DNA of 64,000 nt, from contig NC_068569.1 of NCBI RefSeq assembly GCF_025698545.1, forward strand, positions 25,234,001 to 25,298,000, read 5' to 3'. Source of the stretch: Gossypium raimondii. Lineage: Eukaryota > Streptophyta > Magnoliopsida > Malvales > Malvaceae. A model generated the notes under the pieces. That model did no database searches. It saw only the letters and a list, made by a program, of their open reading frames with translations, and was not told the DNA's origin. Position numbers and translations under genes: made by a program. Positions 11,149 to 26,929 of the stretch are shown here, in pieces; position 1 is the first letter of the stretch, and each line of letters begins with the position of its first letter.

Positions 11149-12318
11149 AATTTAAAACTTAAAACATTTTTTATAAAATCATAAAAAGTAGATAAATTCA
11201 AATTTAAAACTTAAAAACCATTTAAATTCTATTAGAAGCCATAACGAATCAAAATAGTGTAGTGGGGCAAAATACTAGGAGAGCGTGCAAGGCCGCGACG
11301 TGAAATATTTGACATTGCGACATCATTTGCTGGCTGGGTGATGTTGCGACGTGGTAAAAGTGTAGTCGCGACATCACAGAAGAATGTTACGACATTACAA
11401 AGCCGAAGTTGCGATGTCACCCCTCTTTTTAACCCAAAAACATTACAAATCACCCTTCAAATCACTTTTCCAAAACATGCTCAACCATATATTACAACAT
11501 GAAATCATCAAAATGATGTCGAAACATGCTAAGACTTCATAAATTCATTCTAAACAAGTTTAATAAATATTCAAAACGTTTCTCACATCAAAAGGAGTAA
11601 ATATGCATGCATGCTACCCAAATTAAGGTAATAGTTACTCAAGGCTGAAGCCAACAACCATACCACAAAAAAGAAAGAAAGTTAAATGCCACATTCTAAT
11701 ACAAGACCAAGAGGAATATGAAACTAACATATTTATGCTAAGACTAAGGACCCTATAGTACATGGCACTAGGAACCAAATGCACAAATACAAACATTTTA
11801 TACTATCGTAGTCTCGCAATGGTGTGAGCCGAGGTACTTGAGGTGAGTCGAGCTTCTGGATCAAAATAAACCTATGCGCAAGAAACAACGGTGCGTTAAG
11901 TATAAATCTTAGTAAGAACTAATGAAAATAAAACATGAAACTTACCTTATTCAAAATAAAGAATAATCATAAAGAACTAAAATGAAGTTACAAGCTATCT
12001 ATCAACCAAAACACAAATCACTTGAGTGAGTCACCATAATGAACATAAACATCAGAATATGGAGAGAAACATTTACATGATTTACACACATATTTCTCAA
12101 CACTTCATTTTCATTATCAAAATTTAGAAAGTTCACCCTTAATAATCTCAATGAAATACATTTTGGACACTTGGGTTCCAACCAAACACCAATATACTAA
12201 GTTGCACTAAAGTGCATCCAATCGAACACCATTTCACTTAGGGCCCTCACTATGCACATTAGTGCCATGCCATAAGGCAAGTTTCGCTATATTCTCACTA
12301 AACAATGTCTTCATCAAC
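11149..12318 (-). repeat. Probable gypsy LTR-derived DNA
   Basis: No host gene is seen. The block has an array of near-palindromic GTCGCGAC / TTGCGACRT words at 11290-11425, then a stretch with the order of motifs found in minus-strand gypsy LTRs elsewhere in the window (near 52060-52170 and 55080-55190). Ends were not located. It may continue to about 13260, with the MITE at 12322 inserted into it. Confidence 0.35.
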
Positions 12319-12321
12319 TAA

Positions 12322-12989
12322 GTGCCTGTTTAGTAGTGCTTAAAAAAACACTTTTGGCTCTAGAAGCACTTTTAGAAGAAAAACTGTGTTAAACAAGCTA
12401 CTGTTGACTGAAATTTTTGGCTTTTTAGAAGTACTTTTGAAAAACACTTCTGAAAAGGAGAAGTTAAAATTTTTAGCTTTTTCTCTCCCAAAAGCACTTC
12501 TGGTGCTTAATTACTTTTTCACCCCTCCAATAACATAGTATTTTCCCTTTTTTTTTTCTTAGTGCTTAATTACAAATGTGTTAAAATCATTAATTAAAAA
12601 TAAAAATATTTTTAAAATATTAATTACAAATATTTAATGGTTATATTTAAATATTTAAAATATAGTTTATATATTCTAAATAAATTTTATAAATAATTAA
12701 TATTTATTGCTTAAAATATTTAAAATTTATATTTTATATATTAAAATATTAACAACAAGTTATAATAAATTTTTTATATTCTTACTAAAATATAATAATA
12801 TTAACTAATTTAAATATTATTTAAATGCATATTTGTTACTTGATAATAACATGTCTAAAATGGATATTTTATTTCTAAAACACTTTTTGACAACAATGCT
12901 AAACACTCAAATTTTAAACCAAAATTTTAAAAGCATTTCTCAAAAACACTTTTTCATAACACTTCTCAAAAGCATTGCTAAACTAGCCC
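12322..12989. mobile_element. Tourist-like (PIF/Harbinger) MITE, copy 1
   Basis: A 668-bp element starting GTGCCTGTTTAGTAGTGCTT and ending in the imperfect complement (AGCATTGCTAAACTAGCCC). It is flanked by TAA on both sides (12319-12321 and 12990-12992), the 3-bp target duplication of PIF/Harbinger elements; the GGGCCTGTTTGG-like terminus is typical of Tourist MITEs. There is no transposase. It shares most of its length with the element at 25763-26414. Confidence 0.75.
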
Positions 12990-13269
12990 TAAGTAAGCTT
13001 ACTAACCTTATTGACATACCAATTGTGTCCTAATTCATTATTACTACTATTACTACTACTACTACTAAAATATGTGGCCATAACAAGATTTTCAATTAAA
13101 AAAGGGCTCATAATTATCCAAAAAATTCCTCCTCATCACACACTCCCATAAATACTAATATATTTAATTATATTTAGGTTCCAAATAACTAAAATACCTT
13201 TGGTGTCAAATTATCATTTTGCCCCTCAACTCGTATTTACACCCGATTAAACTTGAAACTCTAAAAATA

Positions 13270-14410
13270 ACTTAATATGTTTTCTATGAGCTTCCAAACA
13301 TTCCAAAAATTAATAAATCCACCAAAATTGATTTTTCTTATCGGATTTACGAATAGAATTCTTGGAAAAGAATCATATAGGGAACTGAAAATTTTATAAG
13401 CGTTATGAAAGGAGCTAGACAAGGATGGGGAATAGAAAGTTTCCTCCATAAACTGATAGCAGTAGGGTAGTCCTTGGAAATATTGGAGTTTTTGATTCAA
13501 TGTTACATAAAGGACAAGAACCAACAATCTCCATACCTTAAACAAAGCAATGCCTTCGTACGAAGAATTTTGCCAACTTCCCAAAGGAAAATAGAAGAAG
13601 AGAGTTTTGGGGTAAGGTGAAGCTTCCAAATCTATTCCAATCCTTCGAAATGCCAAAGGATGGGTGCAAAAGATCAAACCCCAAGTGATAGGTAGAGCTA
13701 AGAGAAAAGGTCCCATTGGAGGTAAAAACTCCAACACATATAGTTCCATTCTCAAGAACCGAAAATGGGGTGGCCATGATATTACACGCAATATTAGTAG
13801 GAAAGGGGAAAGAGATGGAGGAAGGCAAGTCGTAAAAATCACTAACCATAAGAGCATCCTCACCCTTATTGAAAGGACTTTGGATCAAAGAGCAAATAGG
13901 ACCAAGCCTAGTAAAATTGTCAATCCAAAAATTCATCCAAAATCCATCTTTAGAAACCCATCTAATTCCTTTTACAAAAATGGTTTTGATGCTCCTAAGA
14001 GCTTGCAAGTGAGATGAATTAAAGGGCGGATTTGACCCATTCTAGTGTTTGGCTTTGAGAAGTTTTGCTCATAAAACTTCATGGGTATGGATGTGTTTCC
14101 AACAAAGTTTTAAGAGTTCAGTTTGATTTTACATTTTCATTTGTTTCATGTCAAGGCCTTCATCTCTTTTGGATTTTGTACTCTTTCAGCTAACACGATG
14201 ATGCTTGGTATGGTTTTTAGATCCATCCCAAAGGAAATTCCTATTAATGTGATCAATGGAGTTATAAACGCTAGACAAGAGTTTCTTACAATGCATGTAA
14301 TAGGAAGGGATGATCAGAATACTAGACTTCACCAGCATTAGTCTTCCAATTGGGGTTAGTATATTGGCTTTCTACCCGCTAGTTTAAATCGAATTTTTTC
14401 ACCCATTTGT
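13270..14410 (-). mobile_element. LINE (non-LTR retrotransposon) remnant, 3' part of the RT ORF
   Basis: Minus-strand frames match the region after the reverse transcriptase core of plant L1-like elements: GRLMLVKSSI-like sequence near 14330-14400 (frameshifted), SVYNSIDHINRNFLWDG near 14220-14270, then GIRWVSKDGFWMNFWID near 13910-13970, and a zf-RVT-like part with CPLCNIES near 13470-13500. Several frameshifts and stops show it is dead. Endonuclease and RT core are absent, so it is truncated at the 5' side, as is usual for LINEs. Confidence 0.7.
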
Positions 14411-16072
14411 GGAGCCAAGATATTTTCCTAGATTCCAACATAATTTGTAGTCCAAAGCTTACACCCACTCATAGAAGATGATTTTCTTACTTTTGAAACC
14501 TAATCTTCTGACCTGATTTCTCTTTCCTAACCAAAAATATATATCAAGGACCTTTTAAATGATGCTGGTCCTTGCCTTTTGTTATTTTACTTGGGGTTTA
14601 CTTCTTCCTGCATCTCATTAGTAGTGCTAGACCATCTTGCCGGAAATACTTTATTAATCAAATGAAATGAAATACACAACAGCAAGCAGGTATTTGAACA
14701 TAAACTACAATTCCAAAATACACAACACCAGAATCCCAGAATCACACATCACAAGCTAATTTCAAGTAAATCTTCTTTAACTTTCAAGTTAGCCCGAAAC
14801 TCTTTCTTTCTTTTGATTTCTTTGTAATTTTGAAATTAATGCTCTTTTAACATAAAAAGGAAAAATGACAATTCAATAGAGACAAAATCAGACATAATAT
14901 TTATGTTTTTTATACAATTTTTATTAGGACCCCCGATTTTCAAATAATACATACTTAAACACCTTCAAATTCATATTTGACTTTTACGCAACAACAAACA
15001 CAGAATCATATCTATATCTGAGATTCAATTTTAAGTTTTTATGAAGTCCCAATCAATCCATTTACAAGACCACTTTACCCTGTTATCATTCAACTTGTAA
15101 TTTGGATATGTAATGAGATTCGCTCAAACAAAAACTGATGACTACATGAACCATAAGATCATTTGATGCAATTATCCTCTTTTATTCCCATAAATATTTT
15201 TCTGGTCCCTTACATCTAAACAATTGATAGCCTGATTGGATAATATGATGGGAATAAGGGGACAATGTACAATTCACCTTTTTCTATCCTTATATTATTA
15301 ATTTTATAGTAGTAAATTTCACATTATCTCCATAATTTGATAAATACCACAAATTTAAGAGTTAAAAAGATAATAAAATTAAATAAAAGATAAAATGAGC
15401 TTTTTTTTTTGTAAAGTTGGATGACCAAATATTTTTACTTTCTTTTATATTTATTTTACATTTATTTTAGGGAATAAATTATATTTGGATAATTCTAAAA
15501 GCATAGTTTTTAGGTACCAATAAAATAGTGCCACATCATTAAATTTTAAAGATAGTAAAATATTATTCTACACCCATCTAAATAAAATATCTTCTCCAAC
15601 TTAATTTAACTTTCATTAAATTACTTAAAATAATTATTTTTAAAGTTATAAACAAACATATTTTATTCTTTTACAAATTTTAATTATCATTTCTTATAAG
15701 TTAAATTTTTTTAATTTTTGTCTAATCAATTTTAAAAAATTAGTAATTTGTGTAATTTTTCATATCATTCACACATAATTTTTTAATTATTTTATACTAA
15801 ACCCCAAATCTTAAACTCAAACCATGAACACTAAACACCAGGTTAATGGTTTGGGATTTAAAGTTTAGGCTTTAAGTTTAGGGTTCAAGGGTACAAGTTT
15901 GAGTACAAGCTTCAATGTTACAAAATCAATTTGATTTAATTAAACATTATAAAAAGAAACAAAAAGAGCAGTAATGAGTATAAACAGAGCGTTATATTTA
16001 ACTTTAAACATTTGTCCCAACTATAATCAATCATTTGAGAGATTTAGATTGATTCCACAAACAATTTACATC
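14411..16072. other. AT-rich intergenic DNA
   Basis: This lies between the LINE remnant and the 3' end of the endoglucanase gene. Mostly AT-rich, with no coding signal or repeat whose ends I can place. Confidence 0.4.
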
Positions 16073-18061
<1,989 letters not shown>

Positions 18062-18090
18062 TTAGGTATAATTCAACAATTGCATGGCCA

Positions 18091-18096
18091 TTTATA
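18091..18096 (-). promoter_or_regulatory. TATA box of the endoglucanase gene
   Basis: The minus strand reads CTATAAATGG, a good plant TATA match, 63-68 nt upstream of the start codon. This implies a leader of roughly 30-40 nt. Confidence 0.55.
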
Positions 18097-18109
18097 GGAG
18101 CCAATGCTT

Positions 18110-21100
18110 ATACAATATCGGTGCCCAAATCTCAAAAGCGCAAAATCAGGCTTTTTAAGCCGAGAATCACTATTCTTTATTGTTGTTTAAAATCTTCCTT
18201 TTCAAGGATTAAAGAAATAGAAAAATAAGGAAGTTCAGACATCCTGTTATAGTACATGTCAACACCTTGATCTTGAGGATATAATGGCTGCTGATTAGTT
18301 GCTTTGCTTTAACATCAATTGAATTGAGTTGACGACTTGGAATCATTTCCGTTCATACCCTTTCTTCACATTATTTTTCCATATTATTACTTGCTTTTAC
18401 CCTACTCCTCCAATCCCTATTTTCTTTCAGCTTCATGTGTTTTTTTTTTGTTGGGTGGGGGGGGTTCTTACTAATTCTCAGCAGTCTACACCTAACCACA
18501 CTAGAAACCCCTATTGAGATACCAATCCAATTATTATTTTTATGCAATATCTATTATTATCCATAATTCGGATAAATTTTAATTATATTAATTCAATTAT
18601 TATACAAAGTAACACCATTATACGTAAATATTTTCGATCTTATCATTTGATAAAAAATTAGGTTTAACTTAATCATTACATTAACATTACATTAGCAAAT
18701 TTGTGGACATTTATCTATTTTGACAAGGTAGAGCTAAATTACTTGATATTTCCAATTAATAAGACACTGATAACATAGATTGTTGTGAAGCCAAAAGGTC
18801 ATTGTTATTACTTTCCTCGAGAAGAGAAAATGAAAGTTTTGTAATAAAAGCAAGACAAGATTGGAAAATAGTAGGACCAATGCGCAAATTAATGGATTGG
18901 ATCCTCGGTCAATGGGAAAGAGAGAATGATGATTTTGTGGGGGTGCTAATTGGCGGAAACTGGGATTCATGTTTTGGCGATGAAAAAGGGAGGCGTGACT
19001 CGTGAGGGATGAAATGGCGCATTTTTTGGGAGACTCTCAGCCATGGATCGCGCAAAGAATTCGGCGCTCCAAATTCACAAACCCTAAATAAAATGAAAAT
19101 GGATATACGTTACTTACTATTCTGCTGCTTTTTGCACTTTGATTTATTTCCATGCTTTTGATTCCTTTATTCTCTTTTTCCACCATGCTTTACGACCAAT
19201 CTTCTCCTTTAATTATTTAATTTTCATCTTTCCTTTAATTTTAAATAAACAAAGACTAAGAATGGATAATCATTCATTACTGGTTTTTAACATATATTAG
19301 GGTTTACTCTTCTATAAATACAAGTGATCCACTTGTCAAATAGCGTTCAAAGCAATGGTTGAAAATTTTTTAGGGTCAGAATCTCCGAATTATATTATAT
19401 TTTTTACGATAGTAAAATTACAATCTTATCATTTTAATAATTTATATTTTATAATTTTAAAATGTTAAATCAAATTTTATCATTTTGAGGGCTAAAGTAT
19501 AATTTTACCGTTACTAATGTAAACTTTTATAAATTATAAAGAATCTAAATTAAAATTATGTACACAAGCTTTGCTTGGCTCTATTAATCCAAATCTTACT
19601 CTTTAGCTTGGACCAGATGTACATTTTAAGCTTGAATGCTTGTTTGTGCGTTTAGTCTTTTTTTTTTTGAAATAAATACAACTTGTGATTAGATTACACA
19701 AAATAAGGTGATTTGGATTGTCCTAATCCCTTCTTTATTGATATAATTCAATTGACCTAGCATTCAAATTATCTTTTGCTTGCTTTTAAAAAATAAGTAA
19801 TACTAAAGAAACAATAAAATGAAAAGTTATTGATGCTGAATGAAGTATTGGTACGTTTATGATAGTTGACTCAGTACATTGCATATATATGATGTATAGT
19901 GTATGCTACCCCAATAATTCATACGCTTACTTCTCCTTTCCCTCACACTGCTTAGATGCAAGGCAATACATCTTTGACTGCGGCTATATTATAATATTGT
20001 CAGTTTGCTTGGATTTTCAAGCAATATTTACTGAATTGGTTAAGTAATTGAATCAATTACATTTATCATTTTCCCGTTTAACTGTTTTAATCAATTTATC
20101 TAATTTGATTAAATAAATTATTAGAAATTTATAAAAAAAATATTTAAGATAATAGAGAAAACTATTCAATCGATTCAATCATCAAGTCAACTGATTTTTT
20201 TAACCCAATTCAACCGGTCCGTATTAGTTCGTGAGCCAATCAATCTAACCCCTCTAATCGGATCAGAACCTCAATCAATTCCTGATCTAATTAGTTCAAC
20301 TGAAAAATTTGATCCGATTTAAACAACATAAATTTTAAATGTTTATTGGCTGATCAAAATATATTTTTTGAATTTTTAATTGGACTTGGATAATTTAAAA
20401 TTTAAAGTTATACATGACATATATGTGTTTTTTTTCTTTCATTTTGAGCATGGAATGAAAAATATTAACACCTAAGAAAATGAAATGGTTACCGAATTTA
20501 TCCTACCAAATTATAACTTTTATAAGTATAATTTTATTTTTGAATTTATTCTATTTATTAATTAAAATATATTAAAATACTATTTTTTATAATAGTGAGA
20601 AAAAAAATTGTTGATATATTTAAAATTGTTGCAATGTGTCAACGGCAGTGCCTACTTCTACCGCCACTATGATAAAAAAATAATTTACCTTATTTGGAAT
20701 ATTGACAATTTATTGAAACAAATCTTTAGGTTGTGCTGAATATCATGGAATGATTTTAGTCAATCAATAAAAATCAATTCACTTAGAAAACAATATCTCA
20801 TGATCGATTATACTAAATCTCTGGGATCAAGGAATTGTGCACTTATCTGTTCAATAAGAAACATTAACTTTAAGAGTATATTTTGACAATAAAATTTTTT
20901 CTGTAACTGGTTTTACAAGCTAAAAAGTAAAGAAATCAAATTGTATAAATATTTATTGTTGTCCATTGTTTTTATCGTGGTTGTCGCAATTTGATAAAAA
21001 ATATTCACTTCTGCTATCATTTTTTCTCATACTCTATTTCTTGCAAGTTTGAACGTATAATTATCATGTGTTGACTAAAGAACCTGGCCACTTATAATCT

Positions 21101-21226
21101 ATTATATATGATTTGAGAAATCTTTTTCTGGGTTAAAATATTTTTTTTTGAGAAATAATCCTTATACTAAAAAATATTTTACTAAATTTGAAGAATATAT
21201 TATTATATTAAAAGAATATATATTGA
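18110..21226. other. Intergenic DNA, mostly AT-rich
   Basis: Upstream region of the endoglucanase gene, then intergenic sequence. No gene is supported. A poly-T/poly-G junction lies at 18440-18463. A purine-rich stretch at 18860-19010 is not coding. A dispersed repeat occupies about 20080-20340. Confidence 0.4.
20080..20340. repeat. Dispersed low-copy repeat with TCAATC/AATTGAACC words
   Basis: A block rich in AACCGGTCCG-, TTGATCCG- and CAATCGATTCAATC-like words. Diverged relatives are seen near 28670-28915, 42170-42330 and 48730-48920. No coding capacity; the class is not known to me. Confidence 0.3.
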
Positions 21227-23640
21227 AGTGATTAGGGCTCAACTTGTCCTTACGTCCAAATCTGAGAACTTTCTTCCACGGAGATACCTTAAGAAAAACC
21301 TGATCTCCCACAACAAACTCAACATCTTTTCTTTTAAGATTCGCATAGGACTTACATCTTTCAGATGTTGCCTTATGTCAATCTTAAATCAGTCTAATTT
21401 TTTCCTCAGTCTCATTAACCAACTCTAGACCCATTATTTTCCTCTCGCCCAACTCAACCCAATACAGCAGAGTGCGATACTTATGACTATACAGAGCCTC
21501 ATAAGGTGCCATTTGAATATTGGCCTGATAGCTATTATTATAAGTGAACTTGGCTAGAGGCAAAAACTTTTCCCAACTACCACGGAACTCTATCACGCAA
21601 CCTCAAAGCATATCCTCCAAAACCTGAATCACCCTCCTGGACTGCCCATCAGTCTGCAGATGGAATGTTGTACTAAAGTCCAATCGAGTACCCAAAGCCT
21701 CATGTAGTTACTTCCAAAATTGAGATGTGAAATAAGGGTCTCGATCTAAGATAATCGATACAGGAACCCTATAAAGTCTAACTATCTCAGAGATGTACAA
21801 TTTAACTAACTTCTATAATGTGTAGTCGTCCGAACTAGAAGAAAGTGAGTAGACTTGGTCAATCGATCCACGATGACCTATACAAAATCCTTCTTAGTGG
21901 GTGTCAAGGGCAACCCACTAACGAAGTCCATGGTTACCCGTTCTCATTTCCACAACGAAATCTTAACGGGTTGTAACAAACCAGAGGGAAATTAGTGCTT
22001 AGCTTTAACCTGTTGGCACGTTAGACACCGAGATACGAAGTTAGTCACCTCTTGTTTCAATCCAGGCCACCAATACAACTCTTGGAGATCACAATACATC
22101 TTGCTCCTATTGAGATGCATAACATAAGGGCTACTATGTGCTTTCCGCAGAATAGTCTGCCTCAAATCAACATCATTCGACATACAAACTCGACCTTGGA
22201 AACATAGAATACCCTCAATGTTAAAACCCAAAATTTGAAGTTTTACCCTTTTCGATCTGCTGGTCCTGACTAACCAGAGACTCATCCAGAAGTTGCTTAT
22301 CTCGAATCTCATTAACCTAAGTCAGCTTAATTTGCAACTCGGCCAATACCTCACCATCCTCAAATAGACTTAGGCGAATAAACATCGCCCTCAACTTGAT
22401 CATCGGCCTTCAACTGAGAGCATCAGCTACCACATTGACTTTATCAGAATGATACCCTATAGTGCAGTTGTAATCCTTAAGCAACTCAACGCATCTACGT
22501 TGTCTAAGATTCAACTCCTTCTGAGTGAGGAGGTACTTGAGGCTTTTGTGATTAGTGTAGATAATACACCTCTCACCATACAGATAGTGCCTCTAGATTT
22601 TTAGAGCGAACTAACTGAAGATCATGTGTCAGATAGTTGCCTTCATGTGGCTTGAGTTGTCTAGAAGTGTAAGCCACCACTTTACCCTCTTTTATCAAAA
22701 CACAACCTAAACTAGTGTGAGATGCATCACTATACACGACAAAATTTTTTCCAGATTCAGGTTGTATCAGAATAGGTGCTTGAGTAAAAACCAACTTAAG
22801 CTTCTCAAAGCTCGATTGTTGATCATCAGTCCACACGAATGACACATTCTTACACAACATCTTATTCAAAGGAGCTGCGATAAGCGAAAACCCTCCACAA
22901 ATCTCCAATAATACTTTGCTAGTCCAAGAAAACTCCAAATCTCCGAGACACTCTTAAAATGTTTCCACTCAAGAATAGCCTATATCTTCTTCGGGTCCAT
23001 ACGAATACCCTCGATAGAAACTACATGTCCCAGAAACATAACTTCTCTCAACTAGAATTCACACTTGCTCAACTTAGCATAAAACTTCTTCTATCGAAGA
23101 ATTTGCGTAACCACTCTAAGATGCTCATCATGCTCAACCTTGGTCTTAGAGTATACCAGAATATCGTCGATAAACACAATGATGAACTGATCCAAATACG
23201 GCTGAAACATCCTATTCATGATATCCATGAATGCAGCCAGAGCATTAGTCAAACCGAAAGGTATAACTAGGAACTCATAATGACCATAACGAGTCTTAAA
23301 GACGGTCTTATGCACATCAGATTCTTTTACCTTCAACTGATGGTACCCAAATCTCAGATCAATATTGGAAAATACAGACGCCCCTCGAAACTGATTGAAC
23401 AAATCATCGATCCTCGATAGTGGATACTTTTTCTTTATTGTTCACTTGTTCAGTTGCCAGTAATCCACACATATCCTCATAGTACCATCCTTCTTCTTGT
23501 CAAAGAGTATTGGTGCTCCTCATGGAGATACACTAGGTCTAATAAATCATCTATCAAGAAGTTCCTAAAGCTACACTTTCAGTTCCTTCAGCTCTTTTGG
23601 TGCCATACTGTAATCTCGTTCGTGCATGTATTACATTTGG
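21227..23640 (-). mobile_element. Truncated Ty3/gypsy pol remnant
   Basis: Minus-strand frames give, in order, pre-RT sequence (MAPKELKEL near 23600), reverse transcriptase (23091-23402, with [10 protein letters not shown]), RNase H (22440-22938, with [13 protein letters not shown]), an H2C2 zinc-binding domain (21992-22312, ending CLTCQQVK), the integrase core (about 21600-21990) and the integrase C-terminal part (21228-21596). Many in-frame stops and frameshifts separate these, so it is inactive. Gag, protease and both LTRs are missing. The domain order and sequence are close to those of the Tekay-like element at 31482-41000. Confidence 0.85.
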
Positions 23641-24144
23641 CCGTATGTAATGTAGAGACTAAAATAACATATAATTAAGTTCCTATTATTCATTTATTAA
23701 TTAGATAGTTATTTAGTCATAAAGTCAAGCTACTAAAAATATCATAATTAACTCTTGGTATATGTGAAATAAAAAAAGTTAAAATCCTTTGGATATAAGG
23801 CAATTATATATTTATATATATAAGTTTATTATTCTTTACATTGTCAATAGATTTTTTTAATTTAATTAGTAGAGTTAAATAAAGGATATTTGTCTGTTTT
23901 AATTTATTTATATATATAATATTTTACTTAGGGCCCCTTTGGATAGGTGTTTACTTTCAGTGCAGTGTGTTTAGTTTTCTTTTTGTCTCACGTTACAATG
24001 ACGTTCAAGATCTAATTATCAAATCCTTCTTTGTTTTTACACTAACTACAGATAAACACACCGCCCATCCAAAATGGCATTAATATACCAAATAACTTTC
24101 AAATGTGTTGGAAGAAAATATATTAGATACCCTATTTACCGGGA

Positions 24145-24185
<41 letters not shown>

Positions 24186-24384
24186 TTTTGTGGGAAATTA
24201 TTTTAAGGAAGATATATTATAAAATTTTATATAAATATTAGATGAGACTTTACTTTAGTAGTTAAGTTGTAGTATTGAATTTTTTGATATTTTAGGTTGA
24301 AATTTTATTATAATAAAATATTATATAAAAATATAAAAACACAAAAATAGAGCATTAAAGACATGCAGGTTCTTGAGATTGTCT
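23641..24384. other. AT-rich intergenic DNA with an (AT)n tract
   Basis: No gene. A pure AT tract lies at about 24146-24183. The similarity between the two reductase-like copies begins at about 24385. Confidence 0.4.
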
Positions 24385-25762
24385 TGAAAATGTAGAAGAT
24401 TACAAGTGGGCACTTCCATGCGATCTGAAGGAAACCAGAGCACACAGTGAACAGATATAAAAACCATAAGCAAATGGCTGTTTTATATATTAATCCAAGA
24501 TTCCAGCCTTCTTATAGCTCTCAATGGAATCCACAAGAGTTTCTTCCAAGGGCCGATAGCTCCAACCCAGCCTCTGTAATTTTTCTGAACTAAGAATATC
24601 TTCCTCCCCTCCCTCAATAAATCTGCCAATGCGCAAGTGGTTGAGGATCACAAAGAAGAAAAATCATACACCAAGCCATGTATAATAATAACATACAGAT
24701 TCTGCTGCAGCAAGAGATGTACCTTTTAGGATAATCGTATTGAGGGAATATACTTCTGAGCTTATCAACAAGGTCACGTGGGTTGGTCAAGTGAGCCATG
24801 CATATGTACCTTCCTTCAGCCTCTGCCTTCTCATACACCAGAAGCAATGCCTCAGCTACATCGCGCACATCAACTATCATTCGAACTTTGAATTCAACTA
24901 TCATTCGAATTTTCTCTTCCAGAGTATCGTATCCTTCAGCGCATCAACATGAAATCCGAACAGAATTAGGATTGAAAAGAATGCCACAAGAAAATATATC
25001 ATGTTTTTTAGACCTCTACTTTATAATACCAAGTCTAAGATGAATCTTAAAAACACTTTTTAACATTAATGTTATCATCTTTCCACAAAAACAGGGAAGC
25101 AACTAGATGTCGCGGTGGAGTAGTGCAGAAGCATATGTAGGTACGGTAGAAGTAGAATCAGTAGAATCCACCTTTTAAAAGTCTAACGAGAGCCAAGCTA
25201 CTAGCATTTATGGTGGGCTGCAGAAGTGGGCCCAATATGAGAGAGGGCAAACAGTGACAACATCAAGCACAGAGCTTTTTGCAAACTCAAAAGCTTCACT
25301 CTCCGCTTCTGTCTTTGAAAGGCAATACCAATTCTGGCAGAAACACTCAGACAAGTCATTTTTGCTTATTAACAATGAAAAAGAATATCAGGAAACTTGT
25401 TTTGAGTCACATATTCATTACCTTTGTTGCTGCACAGTGTTCCTTGTCAGACCAACAAGCCTCATCCTTGATCTGACCCACCGGCCACCTAGGGTTGAAT
25501 GCAACAGCACCTCTAGAGGACACAACAACAACTCGTTTAACCTTGGCTTCAACACATGCTTTAAGCACATTAAGTGTGCCCTTTACGGCCGGTTCAATCA
25601 CTTCCACCTGTAAACCAAAAGTAGTCGTATATCTAAATTGTAATTAAATGATGTCTTTTGCTAGATAAATAATTATGATTATGATTTAATCACATTCAGT
25701 TTTTAAATCCATAACTACCAATAACTAGCTTAAGGGCGTCTATTTTTTTGGTAGGAGACTAC

Positions 25763-26414
25763 GGGTCTATTCTTCATTACTTAAAAAAAATATTTCTGAC
25801 TCCAAAAGTACTTTTGGAAGAAAAATTGTGCTAAACAAACTGCTTTTGGTTGAAATTTTTAGAAAAACACTTGTGAAAATGAGAAGTTAAAAATTTTAGC
25901 TTTTCCTCTCCCAAAAGCACTTTTGGTGCTTAATTACTTTTTTATCTCTCCAATAACATAGTACTTTTCTTTTTTATTTCTTGGTGCTTAATTACAAATG
26001 TGTTAAAATCATTAATTAAAATAAATAAATATTTTTAAAATACTAATTACAAATATTTAATGGTTATATTTAAATATTTAAAATATAGTTTATATATTCT
26101 AATTAAATTTTATAAATAATTAATATTTATTGCTTAAAACATTTAAAATTTATATTTCATATATTAAAATATTAACAACAAGTTATAATAATTTTTTATA
26201 TTCTTACTAAAATATAATAATATTAACTAATTTAAATATTATTTAAGTGCATATTTGTTACTTGATAATAACATGTCTAAAATGGATATTTTATTTCTCA
26301 AAAGTACTTTTTGACAGCAATGCTAAACACTCAAATTTTAAACCAAACTTTTCAAAAACACTTTTCCACAGCACTTTTCCACAGCACTTTTCAAAAGCAT
26401 TGCCAAACTAGCCC
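25763..26414. mobile_element. Tourist-like (PIF/Harbinger) MITE, copy 2
   Basis: A 652-bp element inside intron 2 of the broken reductase gene, beginning GGGTCTATTCTTCATTACTT and ending CATTGCCAAACTAGCCC. It is flanked by TAC on both sides (25760-25762 and 26415-26417), a 3-bp TSD. It aligns with the MITE at 12322-12989 over nearly the whole length, including the central AT-rich part. It has no coding capacity. Confidence 0.75.
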
Positions 26415-26452
26415 TACATGTACAAGGCTCTATGGTAGTTCTAGTGTAGAGG

Positions 26453-26860
26453 TGTTTATAGGTTGAGTTAAATCCATACAAAGCTTCTAAATTAATTTTT
26501 TAAGCTCCGGTCCGACTTAAAAAATGAGTTTACTTTTTGTTTAACTCCAGCCCAATTTAAAAAGGATAAATTTAGGTTCGACTCGATTTGTCTATTTTAT
26601 TTAAAAAAAACTTTTAAAAATATAATACACTAAATGCACTAAAAAAAGCTAAAATAAAATTTTTCTAATACATTAAAATTATTTATATTAAAAATACTGC
26701 CATAAATATAATAGATGTTTTATTATATTAAAAACACATAAATATAATAAATATTTTAGTGTATTAAATATGATTTTAAAATTTTATATTTTGAGTTGAG
26801 TTATTTAGTTGGATAAGTTTTTTAGGTTTTGGGTAATAGGTTTAATTGTTATTGGATTAG
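26453..26860. repeat. Partial copy of the dispersed repeat at 8715-9255
   Basis: Starts AGAGGTGTTTATAGGTTGAG, the diverged complement of the right end of the 8715-9255 repeat, followed by CCGGTCCGACTTAAAAAATG-like sequence and an AT-rich core. Found in intron 2 of the broken reductase gene. Confidence 0.35.
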
Positions 26861-26929
26861 TGATTTAATATAAATATATATAATTATTATTTAACATATA
26901 AAATTAACGTAATTTCTAAGGATACCAAA

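Noticed and set aside
18802..19005. Small plus-strand frame upstream of the endoglucanase gene
   Set aside because: No recognisable domain, no start context or splice structure, and the opposite frame is equally open.
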